This document shows, piece by piece, positions 1-5,644 of a DNA stretch of 5,644 bases. Within the stretch, counting starts at the first letter, position 1. Each line of letters starts with the position of its first letter. Source of the stretch: Alphaproteobacteria bacterium (GTDB lineage Bacteria > Pseudomonadota > Alphaproteobacteria > Sphingomonadales > Emcibacteraceae); NCBI GenBank assembly GCA_002401545.1, contig NVTJ01000171.1, forward strand, positions 1 through 5,644. The letters are read 5' to 3'. The translations under genes and the position numbers were made by a program. Below the pieces are notes generated by a model. The model had not been told where the DNA came from, searched no databases, and saw nothing but the letters and a program-made list of their open reading frames with translations.

Positions 1-12
1 TCGATCAGGCAT
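1..12 (-). CDS. Start of a further gene, cut by the left edge (possibly phosphatidylserine synthase)
   Basis: Only ATG and three codons (M-P-D-R) are inside the window, 22 nt after the psd stop and on the same strand. A weak ribosome binding site, GGGA at 21-24, lies 8 nt before the ATG. In many alphaproteobacteria psd is followed by pssA (CDP-diacylglycerol-serine O-phosphatidyltransferase), which makes the substrate of Psd, so that is the natural guess. It rests on synteny alone, since four residues identify nothing. The ATG could also be a chance codon. Confidence 0.35.
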
Positions 13-34
13 GAATTCAGTCCCGGGTTATTTT

Positions 35-754
35 TTAACGAATTTCACCTTCGCGGTTACGCTCTCTGGTTTTCTCATTGGCAATGATGGTTTCTCCGGC
101 GATGGCACGCTGGCCAACACAGACCATTGAATGCACGCCTTCAGGCAGATAAACATCCACCCGGCTGCCAAAACGGATCAGGCCGAACCGTTCCCCCGCC
201 TTATAGTCTCTTCCATCCTCCGCCCAGCATAATATACGCCGGGCGATCAGTCCAGCCACCTGAACAAACGCATATTCCCGACCCGATTTGGATTTAAGCA
301 ACAGCGCATGTCTTTCATTGTCCACGCTGGCTTTTTCCAGAGAGGCATTAAGAAATTTGCCCGGCGTATAGACCTGTTTTATAATCGTACCATCCACAGG
401 AACCCGGTTCACATGGACATCAAAAACATTCATAAAAATACTGACACGGGTGCGAACCTCCTCCCCCAGTCCCAGTTCCTGCGGCGGCACAGCATCACAA
501 ACAGACTGTATAACCCCGTCTGCCGGGCTGATGACCAACCCGTCCTTCATTGGCGTTACCCGTTCAGGGTCCCGGAAAAAATAAGCACACCAGATAGTCA
601 GTATCAACCCAATAACACCCAAAAGGTCCATGCCCAGTAAATAGAAAAGAACGGTAACGGCGGCAAATCCCAAAATGAATTTATGCCCTTCCTTGTGGAA
701 ATAGCCTAATATGGGTGGTAAATTATCCATGATTTTGTCCAATGTATTTTTCAT
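35..754 (-). CDS. psd: Phosphatidylserine decarboxylase proenzyme (short, Psd-A type)
   Basis: This 239-residue enzyme decarboxylates phosphatidylserine to phosphatidylethanolamine at the inner membrane. Two hydrophobic segments (about 26-41 and 43-60) precede YFFRDPER. The SPADG motif (76-80, D79) and FDVHVNR (111-117, H114) supply the Asp and His expected of the catalytic triad. RFGS at 194-197 is the self-cleavage site: by family knowledge the chain breaks between G196 and S197, leaving a beta chain of about 196 residues and a 43-residue alpha chain whose N-terminal Ser becomes the pyruvoyl group. The length fits the short Psd class rather than the longer E. coli type. No Shine-Dalgarno sequence is visible before the ATG at 752-754. 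M9 (MDNLPPI) is an alternative start, but the ATGA overlap with a small upstream frame favours M1. It is the third gene of the leftward operon, 31 nt after the exporter. Confidence 0.95.
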   Translation of the reverse strand: MKNTLDKIMDNLPPILGYFHKEGHKFILGFAAVTVLFYLLGMDLLGVIGLILTIWCAYFFRDPERVTPMKDGLVISPADGVIQSVCDAVPPQELGLGEEVRTRVSIFMNVFDVHVNRVPVDGTIIKQVYTPGKFLNASLEKASVDNERHALLLKSKSGREYAFVQVAGLIARRILCWAEDGRDYKAGERFGLIRFGSRVDVYLPEGVHSMVCVGQRAIAGETIIANEKTRERNREGEIR

Positions 755-786
755 ATGCTATTTGTAATGCAGTCTGTGGCCATCAT
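751..786 (-). other. Possible 11-codon minicistron bridging the exporter and psd
   Basis: On the minus strand the exporter ends GTT TGA TG. The last A of that stop begins an ATG (784-786), giving a TGATG overlap. The frame reads MMATDCITNSI and stops with TGA at 751-753, which overlaps the psd ATG as ATGA. It therefore fills the 31-nt gap exactly. The overlaps are seen directly in the sequence. That ribosomes use it as a relay to reach psd, which lacks its own visible ribosome binding site, is inference. A frame this short arises easily by chance, and the peptide itself suggests no function. Confidence 0.3.
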
Positions 787-2678
787 CAAACGGTTTTATC
801 GCCTTCAGGATTAAACGCGTCGAGCTCCACCAGCTTCTGCAGGGCTTCTGTCGCCTCTTTCTGTTTCTGCCACATGCCATAATATGCCCCCCGGCGCCCA
901 AGCAGTTCGTCATGGGTGCCGCGCTCTATAATTTCACCCGCCGCCAGAACAATGATCTCATTGGCCTTGACGATGGTTGACAGCCTGTGGGCGATCACAA
1001 TGGTGGTCCGCTGCAGGGATATTGCCTCAAGTGCCTGCTGAATGCCCTGCTCCGTATGGCTGTCCAATGCCGATGTGGCCTCGTCCAGTAATAATATAGC
1101 AGGATTTTTCAGGATCGTCCGGGCAATGGCAACCCGTTGTTTCTCTCCCCCGGATAATTTCAGGCCCCGTTCGCCAACCTCACTGTCATATTGATCGGGA
1201 AGTTCGCTGATAAAGCTATGAATCTGGGCATGTTTTGCTGCCGCCACCACGTCTTCATCACTGGCACCGGGGCGGCCATAGCGGATATTATAACGGATCG
1301 TATCATTGAAAAGCACCGTATCCTGTGGCACTACCCCAATCTGGCGGCGCAGGCTTTTCTGCGTAACGCGGCTTATATCCTGCCCGTCAATAAGAATACG
1401 GCCCTCTGTCACATCATAAAAACGGAATAATATCCGGGAAACAGTTGATTTTCCCGCACCGCTGGCCCCGACAATCGCCGTTGTGGTACCGGCGGCCACT
1501 TTAAAGGAAATATTCTTCAGAATGGGTCTGTTTTCATTATAATGAAATGAGACATTATCAAATTCCACTTCTCCACCACTGATCTTAAGCTCGTCCGCAC
1601 CCGGCACATCAATGACGTCGGATTCTTTTCGGATCATGGCAAACATCTTTTCCATATCCACAAGGGACTGCTTGATCTCGCGGTAAACCATACCCAGAAA
1701 ATTAAGCGGCATATAAATCTGGATCAGCAATGAATTAACCAGCACAAATTCACCGATTGTGAACTGGCCGTCAATCACCCCCTGCGCCGCCATCAGCAAA
1801 ACGATCACCAGCCCGGCAGAAATAATCAGGCTTTGCCCCACATTAAGCATGGCCAGTGATGTCTGGCTGCGAACAGAGGCCTGCTCATATTTCGCCAGCG
1901 CCACATCATAACGCCGGGCTTCATGTTCTTCATTGGTGAAATATTTGACTGTCTCAAAATTTAACAGGCTGTCAATGGCCTTGGTATTGGCCTCGGTATC
2001 CTGTTTATTCATTTCCCGGCGGAATTTCAACCGCCAGTCCGTCACCGCCATAGTATATAAAATATAACCTGCCAGACAAATAAAGGTGACCAGAGCATAA
2101 TAGAAACCGAATTTTGACCAGAAAATAAAGGTAATCAGAAATATCTCCAGCAGGGTCGGCAGGATGTTGAACAACATAAAACGCAGCAGGAAATCAATGC
2201 CCCGCGTACCACGTTCAATCACCCGGCTAAGGCCGCCAGTCTTGCGCTCCATATGAAATTTCAGGGACAGCCTATGCAGGTGACGGAAGGTGCTGAGGGC
2301 AAGGTTTCTTACGGCATTCTGGCCGACACGGGCAAAAACCGCGTCCCTTATCTGACCAAAAAACAGGCTGAGAACCCGCCCCAGACCATAGCTCAGGATG
2401 AAGACCAGCGGCACGGCAATGACAACCGATTGCGCGTCTGCCTGAAACCCGGGGATCAGGGCATCAACCGCATCCTTGAACAAAAAAGGCACATAAATAC
2501 CGATTAATTTTGCCGTGACCAGAAAAATCACCGCCAGAACAACCCGGACCCTGAGATCCCACCGCCCCTTCAGCCAGATGAAGGGCAGCAAAGTCTTTAT
2601 GGTCTGCCAATGATTCTCACTGGTAGTTTCTTCCCCGTCATCATCGGACGGCTGATGTGAACGCATGCGATGGGCCAC
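786..2678 (-). CDS. atm1: Atm1/ABCB7-family ABC exporter (fused permease and ATPase)
   Basis: This 630-residue half-transporter has an N-terminal membrane domain and a C-terminal ATPase, and should work as a homodimer in the inner membrane. About six membrane spans lie between residues 44 and 330. The ATPase shows A-loop Y380, Walker A GASGAGKST (404-412), Q-loop Q452, signature LSGGEKQ (508-514), Walker B ILLLDE (528-533) and H-loop H564. Stretches resembling mitochondrial ABCB7/Atm1 are RGTRGI (156-161), NFETVKYF (240-247) and YREIKQSLVDM (332-342). Family members export glutathione-linked sulfur or metal species and support Fe-S cluster supply or heavy-metal tolerance; the substrate here is inferred. 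The start is GTG at 2676-2678, with a good ribosome binding site (GAGGGAG) 5 nt upstream; ATG at codon 5 is less well placed. It lies 65 nt after the LysM gene, with no hairpin terminator in between. A lipid A (MsbA-like) exporter is less likely given the Atm1-specific motifs. Confidence 0.92.
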   Translation of the reverse strand: MAHRMRSHQPSDDDGEETTSENHWQTIKTLLPFIWLKGRWDLRVRVVLAVIFLVTAKLIGIYVPFLFKDAVDALIPGFQADAQSVVIAVPLVFILSYGLGRVLSLFFGQIRDAVFARVGQNAVRNLALSTFRHLHRLSLKFHMERKTGGLSRVIERGTRGIDFLLRFMLFNILPTLLEIFLITFIFWSKFGFYYALVTFICLAGYILYTMAVTDWRLKFRREMNKQDTEANTKAIDSLLNFETVKYFTNEEHEARRYDVALAKYEQASVRSQTSLAMLNVGQSLIISAGLVIVLLMAAQGVIDGQFTIGEFVLVNSLLIQIYMPLNFLGMVYREIKQSLVDMEKMFAMIRKESDVIDVPGADELKISGGEVEFDNVSFHYNENRPILKNISFKVAAGTTTAIVGASGAGKSTVSRILFRFYDVTEGRILIDGQDISRVTQKSLRRQIGVVPQDTVLFNDTIRYNIRYGRPGASDEDVVAAAKHAQIHSFISELPDQYDSEVGERGLKLSGGEKQRVAIARTILKNPAILLLDEATSALDSHTEQGIQQALEAISLQRTTIVIAHRLSTIVKANEIIVLAAGEIIERGTHDELLGRRGAYYGMWQKQKEATEALQKLVELDAFNPEGDKTV

Positions 2679-2683
2679 AATTT

Positions 2684-2690
2684 CTCCCTC
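2684..2690 (-). promoter_or_regulatory. Ribosome binding site deciding the GTG start of the exporter
   Basis: The minus strand reads GAGGGAG, then AAATT, then GTG. The 5-nt spacing supports the GTG at 2676-2678 over the ATG four codons downstream. An upstream ATG at 2691-2693 is out of frame. Confidence 0.65.
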
Positions 2691-2743
2691 ATGTAAATTT
2701 TAATTTCGTAAGCTATACTGATATGGGAATTATTTACCGGATT

Positions 2744-3835
2744 TTAAGGCTCTGTAACAGGGCCGGTCGGCAGGGCAAATTTCTGTCCCGGATAAATCAG
2801 GTCAGGGTCCATGATCAAATTTTTGTTGGCGCCGAAAATCATCGTATAATGGAAACCCGACCCGTAAAGCCGGCGTGCGATATGCCACAGGCTGTTGCCA
2901 GGACGTACAATCACCTCACCCTTGGCTTTGGTGATATCAATATCTGTGTCGCGGGTGAAAGGCTGTTCAATACGGACCTCCACATTATCATCATCCAGCA
3001 ATTGATCAATGCGAATGACATGTTCTTCAAAATCCAGTTCCTTAACGAAGGAATGAGACCAAATACCCTCATCAGAAGCCGTCACCTCGGCAAGATAATC
3101 ATTGTCCAGATAAAGTCTCACCCGGGTATTTCTCAAAGCTGTGCCGGAAATAACCGTGTTTGAATTTCCGCCATAATCCAGACTGTCCAGCGACAGCCCC
3201 TTGGCAAGTTCGGCAAAATTCACCAGACGCGGTTTTTGCAGAACCCTTGTGGGTCCGCCCCCGGTCCGTGGGCTTAATATAACAATCACCCCGTTGGTTT
3301 CATCTTCGATAAAACGATCATCATTCCGGCCGGGTACCGCAACGATCACAACATTGCTGGAAAATACCTCCAGCGCACCGGGCATTATGGATTTCAGGCT
3401 AAGTTCTGTCGGGCCGCTGGGCAGAGGGTCATCATATAACAACACCCATTCCCCGTTGCGGTCAGCCACCGCAGAGCCAATGATCTTGTCACGGGCATAG
3501 ACATAAATATCACTGTTGGGTTCGGCGCGGCCCGCAATCACCCCGGTACCATTTCGACTGATCCGCACGATGTCAAAGCTTGGCAATATGGCAATTGTCC
3601 TGTCCGCAGATTGGGGCGGCTGCGGCCCGGCCTCCTGCGGCAAAGTTTTCTCCAATGGAATATCCGGCAGATTGTCAGAAGAAAAGAAATCTTTTGCCCG
3701 GTCCTCGGCAAAAAAAACAATCCACAGAACAGCCCCAACCGCCACAAAAACCAGTACCGTGATACTGATCCTCAAGGCCCAGTCCGAACCGGTTTTTTCC
3801 CTTTTCAAGGGGATTTCTGAAGGCTGCTCTGTCAA
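2744..3835 (-). CDS. Membrane-anchored protein with Ig-like repeats and a C-terminal LysM domain
   Basis: This 363-residue protein probably sits in the inner membrane with its bulk in the periplasm, bound to peptidoglycan. The layout is: charged cytoplasmic N-terminus (1-19); one membrane span (about 22-42); Pro-rich linker (about 55-78); an Ig-like module (about 85-152); a second related module (about 217-280); and LysM (about 307-356, from GEVIVRPGNSLWHIARRLYG to IYPGQKFALP). The two modules share the spaced pattern VI-x-G-x-A ... Y ... A ... G-x-W, which suggests internal duplication. Similar proteins of unknown role are widespread in alphaproteobacteria. No catalytic domain is seen, so a structural or scaffold role is inferred. 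The start is TTG at 3833-3835: an in-frame stop lies five codons upstream, no ATG or GTG is available nearby, and a GGTGA ribosome binding site precedes it. It is the first gene of the leftward operon, divergent from the LOG gene. Confidence 0.85.
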   Translation of the reverse strand: MTEQPSEIPLKREKTGSDWALRISITVLVFVAVGAVLWIVFFAEDRAKDFFSSDNLPDIPLEKTLPQEAGPQPPQSADRTIAILPSFDIVRISRNGTGVIAGRAEPNSDIYVYARDKIIGSAVADRNGEWVLLYDDPLPSGPTELSLKSIMPGALEVFSSNVVIVAVPGRNDDRFIEDETNGVIVILSPRTGGGPTRVLQKPRLVNFAELAKGLSLDSLDYGGNSNTVISGTALRNTRVRLYLDNDYLAEVTASDEGIWSHSFVKELDFEEHVIRIDQLLDDDNVEVRIEQPFTRDTDIDITKAKGEVIVRPGNSLWHIARRLYGSGFHYTMIFGANKNLIMDPDLIYPGQKFALPTGPVTEP

Positions 3836-3839
3836 ACAC

Positions 3840-3844
3840 TCACC
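3840..3844 (-). promoter_or_regulatory. Ribosome binding site supporting the TTG start of the LysM gene
   Basis: The minus strand reads GGTGA, then GTGT, then TTG. GGTGA matches the downstream half of the anti-Shine-Dalgarno complement, and a 4-nt gap is correct for that register. It supports TTG as the start codon, which may lower translation. Confidence 0.6.
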
Positions 3845-3867
3845 AAATCAATTAAAAAAGCGCACAG

Positions 3868-3898
3868 GTTATATACTGCATCGCAAAAGGAATGTCAG
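3868..3898 (-). promoter_or_regulatory. Candidate sigma-70 promoter for the LysM-exporter-psd operon
   Basis: On the minus strand CTGACA (3893-3898, 5 of 6 to the -35 consensus) is followed after 17 nt by TATATA (3870-3875). TATAAC (3868-3873), 5 of 6 to the -10 consensus at 19-nt spacing, is an alternative. Transcription would begin near 3862, giving a leader of about 27 nt before the TTG start. It is found by eye only. Confidence 0.45.
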
Positions 3899-3921
3899 TA
3901 TCAATTTATTTTCTGCCAGGC

Positions 3922-3936
3922 TGAATAATATATTCA
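3922..3936. repeat. 15-bp perfect dyad, possible operator
   Basis: TGAATA-ATA-TATTCA is a perfect inverted repeat with 6-bp arms and a 3-nt centre. It lies in the divergent region, about 24 bp upstream of the candidate -35 of the leftward operon. It could bind a dimeric regulator, but it is AT-rich like its surroundings and may be chance. Confidence 0.35.
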
Positions 3937-3946
3937 TTAACACAGT

Positions 3947-3957
3947 TGCTATATGAT
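3947..3957 (+). promoter_or_regulatory. Weak candidate -10 region for the LOG gene
   Basis: TGCTATATGAT contains an extended -10 (TGC then TATATG) and, in another register, TATGAT (5 of 6 to consensus). No -35 is recognisable at the proper distance. Transcription would start near 3962, so the dyad at 3981-3998 would lie in the early leader. An alternative uses TTGTCA (3981-3986) as -35 with a poor -10, GATAGA (4005-4010). Confidence 0.25.
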
Positions 3958-3980
3958 TACGTCATGGGTAGGGTAAAAAA

Positions 3981-3998
3981 TTGTCAAAACTGTGACAA
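3981..3998. repeat. 18-bp perfect dyad TTGTCA-N6-TGACAA, possible operator
   Basis: The arms are perfect 6-mers around AAACTG, 38 bp upstream of the LOG start codon. The layout is typical of a site for a dimeric helix-turn-helix regulator. The left arm also resembles a -35 box (TTGTCA, 5 of 6). No regulator gene is adjacent, so the binding protein is unknown. Confidence 0.4.
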
Positions 3999-4035
3999 CA
4001 GGAAGATAGATTTTCAAAGGATTTACAGTTAAAAT

Positions 4036-4620
4036 ATGGCTCATATCAAATCCCTCTGCGTTTATTGCGGTTCCCGTGCGGGCCGAAACGATCATTTCAG
4101 GAAGATTGCCGGGAATTTTGGTAAAATCCTGGCGAAGGAAAAAATCCGTCTGGTTTACGGCGGCGGCAATGTGGGTCTGATGGGCATTATCGCCAACAGG
4201 GTTATGAAGGAGGGCGGAAAGGTTACCGGGATCATTCCCCGCCATCTGGACGAAGCAGAAGGCGGGTGGAAAGAGGCCACTGATTTCTTTGTGGTTGATA
4301 ACATGCATGACCGCAAACGGAAAATGTTTGATCATTCCGATGCCTTTGTCGCTCTGCCGGGCAGTATCGGCACCCTGGATGAAACCATCGAAGTGATTAC
4401 CTGGAAACAGCTGGGGCTGCATAATAAACCGATTGTGATTGTCAATATGGATGATTACTGGCAACCCTTCCTGACCCTGATAGAGAATTTCATCGAACAG
4501 GAATTCACCGACCCCCAAACACGGGACCTGTTTCATGTGGTAAAGACCGTGGAAGATGTAGTTCCCCTGCTCAAATCACTGCCAGAGGTCGAACTGATCA
4601 CAAAAAACACCCTCATATAG
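4036..4620 (+). CDS. LOG-family (TIGR00730) Rossmann protein, putative nucleoside 5'-monophosphate phosphoribohydrolase
   Basis: This 194-residue protein has the usual family length. Characterised members cleave cytokinin riboside monophosphates or AMP-like nucleotides to base and ribose 5-phosphate; older annotations call them lysine decarboxylases. Visible motifs are an N-terminal beta strand with CVYCGS (8-13), the nucleotide-binding turn VYGGGNVGLMG (40-50), MHDRK (90-94, R93), and PGSIGTLDE (108-116, E116). R93 and E116 have the same 23-residue spacing as the catalytic Arg and Glu of plant LOG. The family signature is PGGxGT; here S110 replaces the second Gly (AGT codon, 4363-4365). The ATG start is firm because an in-frame TAA lies two codons upstream. 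The ribosome binding site is poor: AAAGGA ends 14 nt before the ATG. It is divergent from the LysM operon. Its physiological substrate is not determined. Confidence 0.88.
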   Translation: MAHIKSLCVYCGSRAGRNDHFRKIAGNFGKILAKEKIRLVYGGGNVGLMGIIANRVMKEGGKVTGIIPRHLDEAEGGWKEATDFFVVDNMHDRKRKMFDHSDAFVALPGSIGTLDETIEVITWKQLGLHNKPIVIVNMDDYWQPFLTLIENFIEQEFTDPQTRDLFHVVKTVEDVVPLLKSLPEVELITKNTLI

Positions 4621-4629
4621 ACAGATTCT

Positions 4630-4658
4630 TTGTTTCTGCCCTTCACTTATGGGATAAG
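4630..4658 (+). promoter_or_regulatory. Weak candidate promoter for icd
   Basis: TTGTTT (3 of 6 to -35) and GATAAG (4 of 6 to -10) are 17 nt apart in the 102-nt gap between the LOG gene and icd. Transcription would start about 58 nt before the icd ATG. No terminator hairpin with a T-tract follows the LOG stop, so readthrough from the LOG gene is also possible. Confidence 0.22.
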
Positions 4659-4722
4659 CAATGATAGTTTGCGCCAAATGGTACAAAACTTCTGTGCTGC
4701 TATTCTTAAACAAAGGTTCAAT

Positions 4723-5644
4723 ATGGCTAAAATCAAAGTAGAAAATCCTGTTGTCGAACTGGACGGCGATGAAATGACACGTATCATCTGGGCATGGATC
4801 AAGGACAAGCTGATCCATCCTTACCTTGATATTGATCTGAAATATTACGATCTCAGCATTGAGAAACGTGATGAAACCGATGACCAGATTACCATTGATG
4901 CCGCCAATGCCATCCTGAAATATGGCGTCGGGGTCAAATGCGCGACCATTACCCCGGACGAACAGCGGGTTGAGGAATTTGGCCTCAAACAGATGTGGCG
5001 TTCCCCCAATGGCACCATCCGTAATATTCTGGGCGGCACAGTGTTCCGCGAGCCGATTATATGCGCCAACGTACCACGTCTGGTGCCGGGCTGGACCCAC
5101 CCCATCGTTATTGGCCGTCATGCCTTTGGTGACCAGTACCGCGCCACTGACTTTCTGGTGCCGGGCGCCGGAAAACTGACCATAAAATTTGAGCCGGAAG
5201 ACGGCGGCGAACCCATCGAACGTGAAGTATTCAACTTCACCAGCCCCGGGGTTGCCATGGCCATGTATAACCTTGACGAAAGCATCCGGGGTTTTGCCCG
5301 CGCCTGTATGAATTACGGCCTGAACCGGGGCTGGCCGGTTTATCTCAGCACCAAGAATACCATTCTGAAAGCCTATGATGGCCGGTTCAAGGATTTATTT
5401 CAGGAAATATTCGACAGTGAGTTTTCGGCCAAATTCGCCGATGCCGGCATCACTTATGAACATCGGCTGATTGATGACATGGTCGCCTGTGCCATGAAAT
5501 GGAACGGGGAATTCGTCTGGGCCTGTAAAAATTATGATGGTGATGTGCAGTCCGACACTGTGGCACAGGGATTTGGCTCCCTCGGCCTGATGAAATCGGT
5601 GCTGATGATCCCCGATGGGTCCGTCGTTGAATCAGAAGCCGCCC
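4723..5644 (+). CDS. icd: NADP-dependent isocitrate dehydrogenase, IDH1-like homodimeric type (3' end cut by window)
   Basis: This TCA-cycle enzyme converts isocitrate to 2-oxoglutarate and CO2 with production of NADPH in the cytoplasm. The first 307 residues are present of about 405 expected. It resembles the eukaryotic-type enzyme rather than E. coli Icd: KYYDLSIEKRDETDD (40-54), ATITPDE (74-80), WRSPNGTIRNILGGT (92-106), GRHAFGDQYRATD (131-143), STKNTILKAYDGRFKD (209-224), and NYDGDVQSD (270-278). Residues matching the human IDH1 active site are T77, S94, R100, R109, R132, Y139 and K211, and the metal ligand aspartates D251, D274 and D278 (offset by one from IDH1 after about residue 140). 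All look intact. The ribosome binding site AAAGG (4712-4716) lies 6 nt before the ATG. The window ends in the ESEAA that normally precedes HGTVTRH. The open frame is uninterrupted. Confidence 0.96.
   Translation, partial: MAKIKVENPVVELDGDEMTRIIWAWIKDKLIHPYLDIDLKYYDLSIEKRDETDDQITIDAANAILKYGVGVKCATITPDEQRVEEFGLKQMWRSPNGTIRNILGGTVFREPIICANVPRLVPGWTHPIVIGRHAFGDQYRATDFLVPGAGKLTIKFEPEDGGEPIEREVFNFTSPGVAMAMYNLDESIRGFARACMNYGLNRGWPVYLSTKNTILKAYDGRFKDLFQEIFDSEFSAKFADAGITYEHRLIDDMVACAMKWNGEFVWACKNYDGDVQSDTVAQGFGSLGLMKSVLMIPDGSVVESEAA

Noticed and set aside
2657..3163. A 168-codon plus-strand open frame antisense to the LysM gene and the 5' end of the exporter.
   Set aside because: The opposite strand carries clear LysM and Ig-like motifs; the antisense translation has no recognisable motif or ribosome binding site.
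3899..3911. A near match to the IHF consensus (TATCAA-N4-TTT) between the promoter and the first dyad.
   Set aside because: It has one mismatch at the last position, and such matches are common in AT-rich DNA. Not strong enough to list as a feature.
3516..3956. A 146-codon plus-strand open frame antisense to the LysM N-terminus and running into the divergent region.
   Set aside because: It overlaps the membrane anchor of the LysM protein, and its second half covers AT-rich control sequence; no motif was seen.
3966..3975. Tandem GGGTA-GGGTA direct repeat.
   Set aside because: Only two 5-nt units; not distinguishable from chance.
4363..4365. The Ser codon in the LOG signature read as a sign of a dead gene.
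   Set aside because: The frame is intact at full length and the other key residues are present, so pseudogene status is not supported; it is kept only as a finding.
3949..4536. A 195-codon open frame on the minus strand across the LOG gene.
   Set aside because: It lies opposite the well-supported LOG gene; its translation is rich in His, Asn and Ile with no domain-like pattern, and its start is inside the real gene.
4621..4722. Searched the LOG-icd gap for a terminator, riboswitch or small gene.
   Set aside because: No stable hairpin with a T-tract, no recognisable riboswitch core and no convincing small frame; only a weak promoter and the icd ribosome binding site.
4576..5121. A 181-codon minus-strand open frame opposite icd.
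   Set aside because: It is the shadow of a highly conserved enzyme and shows no family features of its own.

Overview
The window is ordinary, gene-dense bacterial chromosome. The best guess is an alphaproteobacterium of moderate GC content. The evidence is the gene set and its order: a short 'RFGS'-type phosphatidylserine decarboxylase, an ABCB7/Atm1-type exporter, a single-pass protein with Ig-like repeats and a LysM domain, a LOG-family Rossmann protein, and an IDH1-like NADP isocitrate dehydrogenase. No tRNA, rRNA, insertion sequence, CRISPR array or phage gene is visible.

Left part (1-3835), minus strand: an apparent operon read right to left. It runs LysM envelope protein (2744-3835, TTG start), Atm1-like ABC exporter (786-2678, GTG start), phosphatidylserine decarboxylase (35-754), then the first four codons of a further gene running off the left edge, which by synteny could be phosphatidylserine synthase. 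The gaps are 65, 31 and 22 nt. The 31-nt gap between the exporter and psd is exactly filled by an 11-codon reading frame that overlaps the exporter stop (TGATG) and the psd start (ATGA).

Middle (3836-4035): a 200-nt AT-rich divergent intergenic region. It holds a reasonable promoter for the leftward operon and two perfect short dyads, TGAATA-ATA-TATTCA and TTGTCA-N6-TGACAA, which may be operators.

Right part, plus strand: a LOG-family (TIGR00730) protein at 4036-4620, whose signature reads PGSIGT where the family normally has PGGxGT. A 102-nt gap follows, then the first 307 codons of a homodimeric NADP-dependent isocitrate dehydrogenase, cut by the right edge.

Working together: psd and its putative downstream partner make phosphatidylethanolamine at the inner membrane. 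The exporter and the LysM protein are also inner-membrane or envelope proteins, so the leftward operon has an envelope theme. The LOG protein (nucleotide metabolism) and isocitrate dehydrogenase (TCA cycle) are housekeeping neighbours. I see no convincing new multi-gene system. The points most worth a second look are the minicistron relay, the altered LOG signature and the paired dyads.
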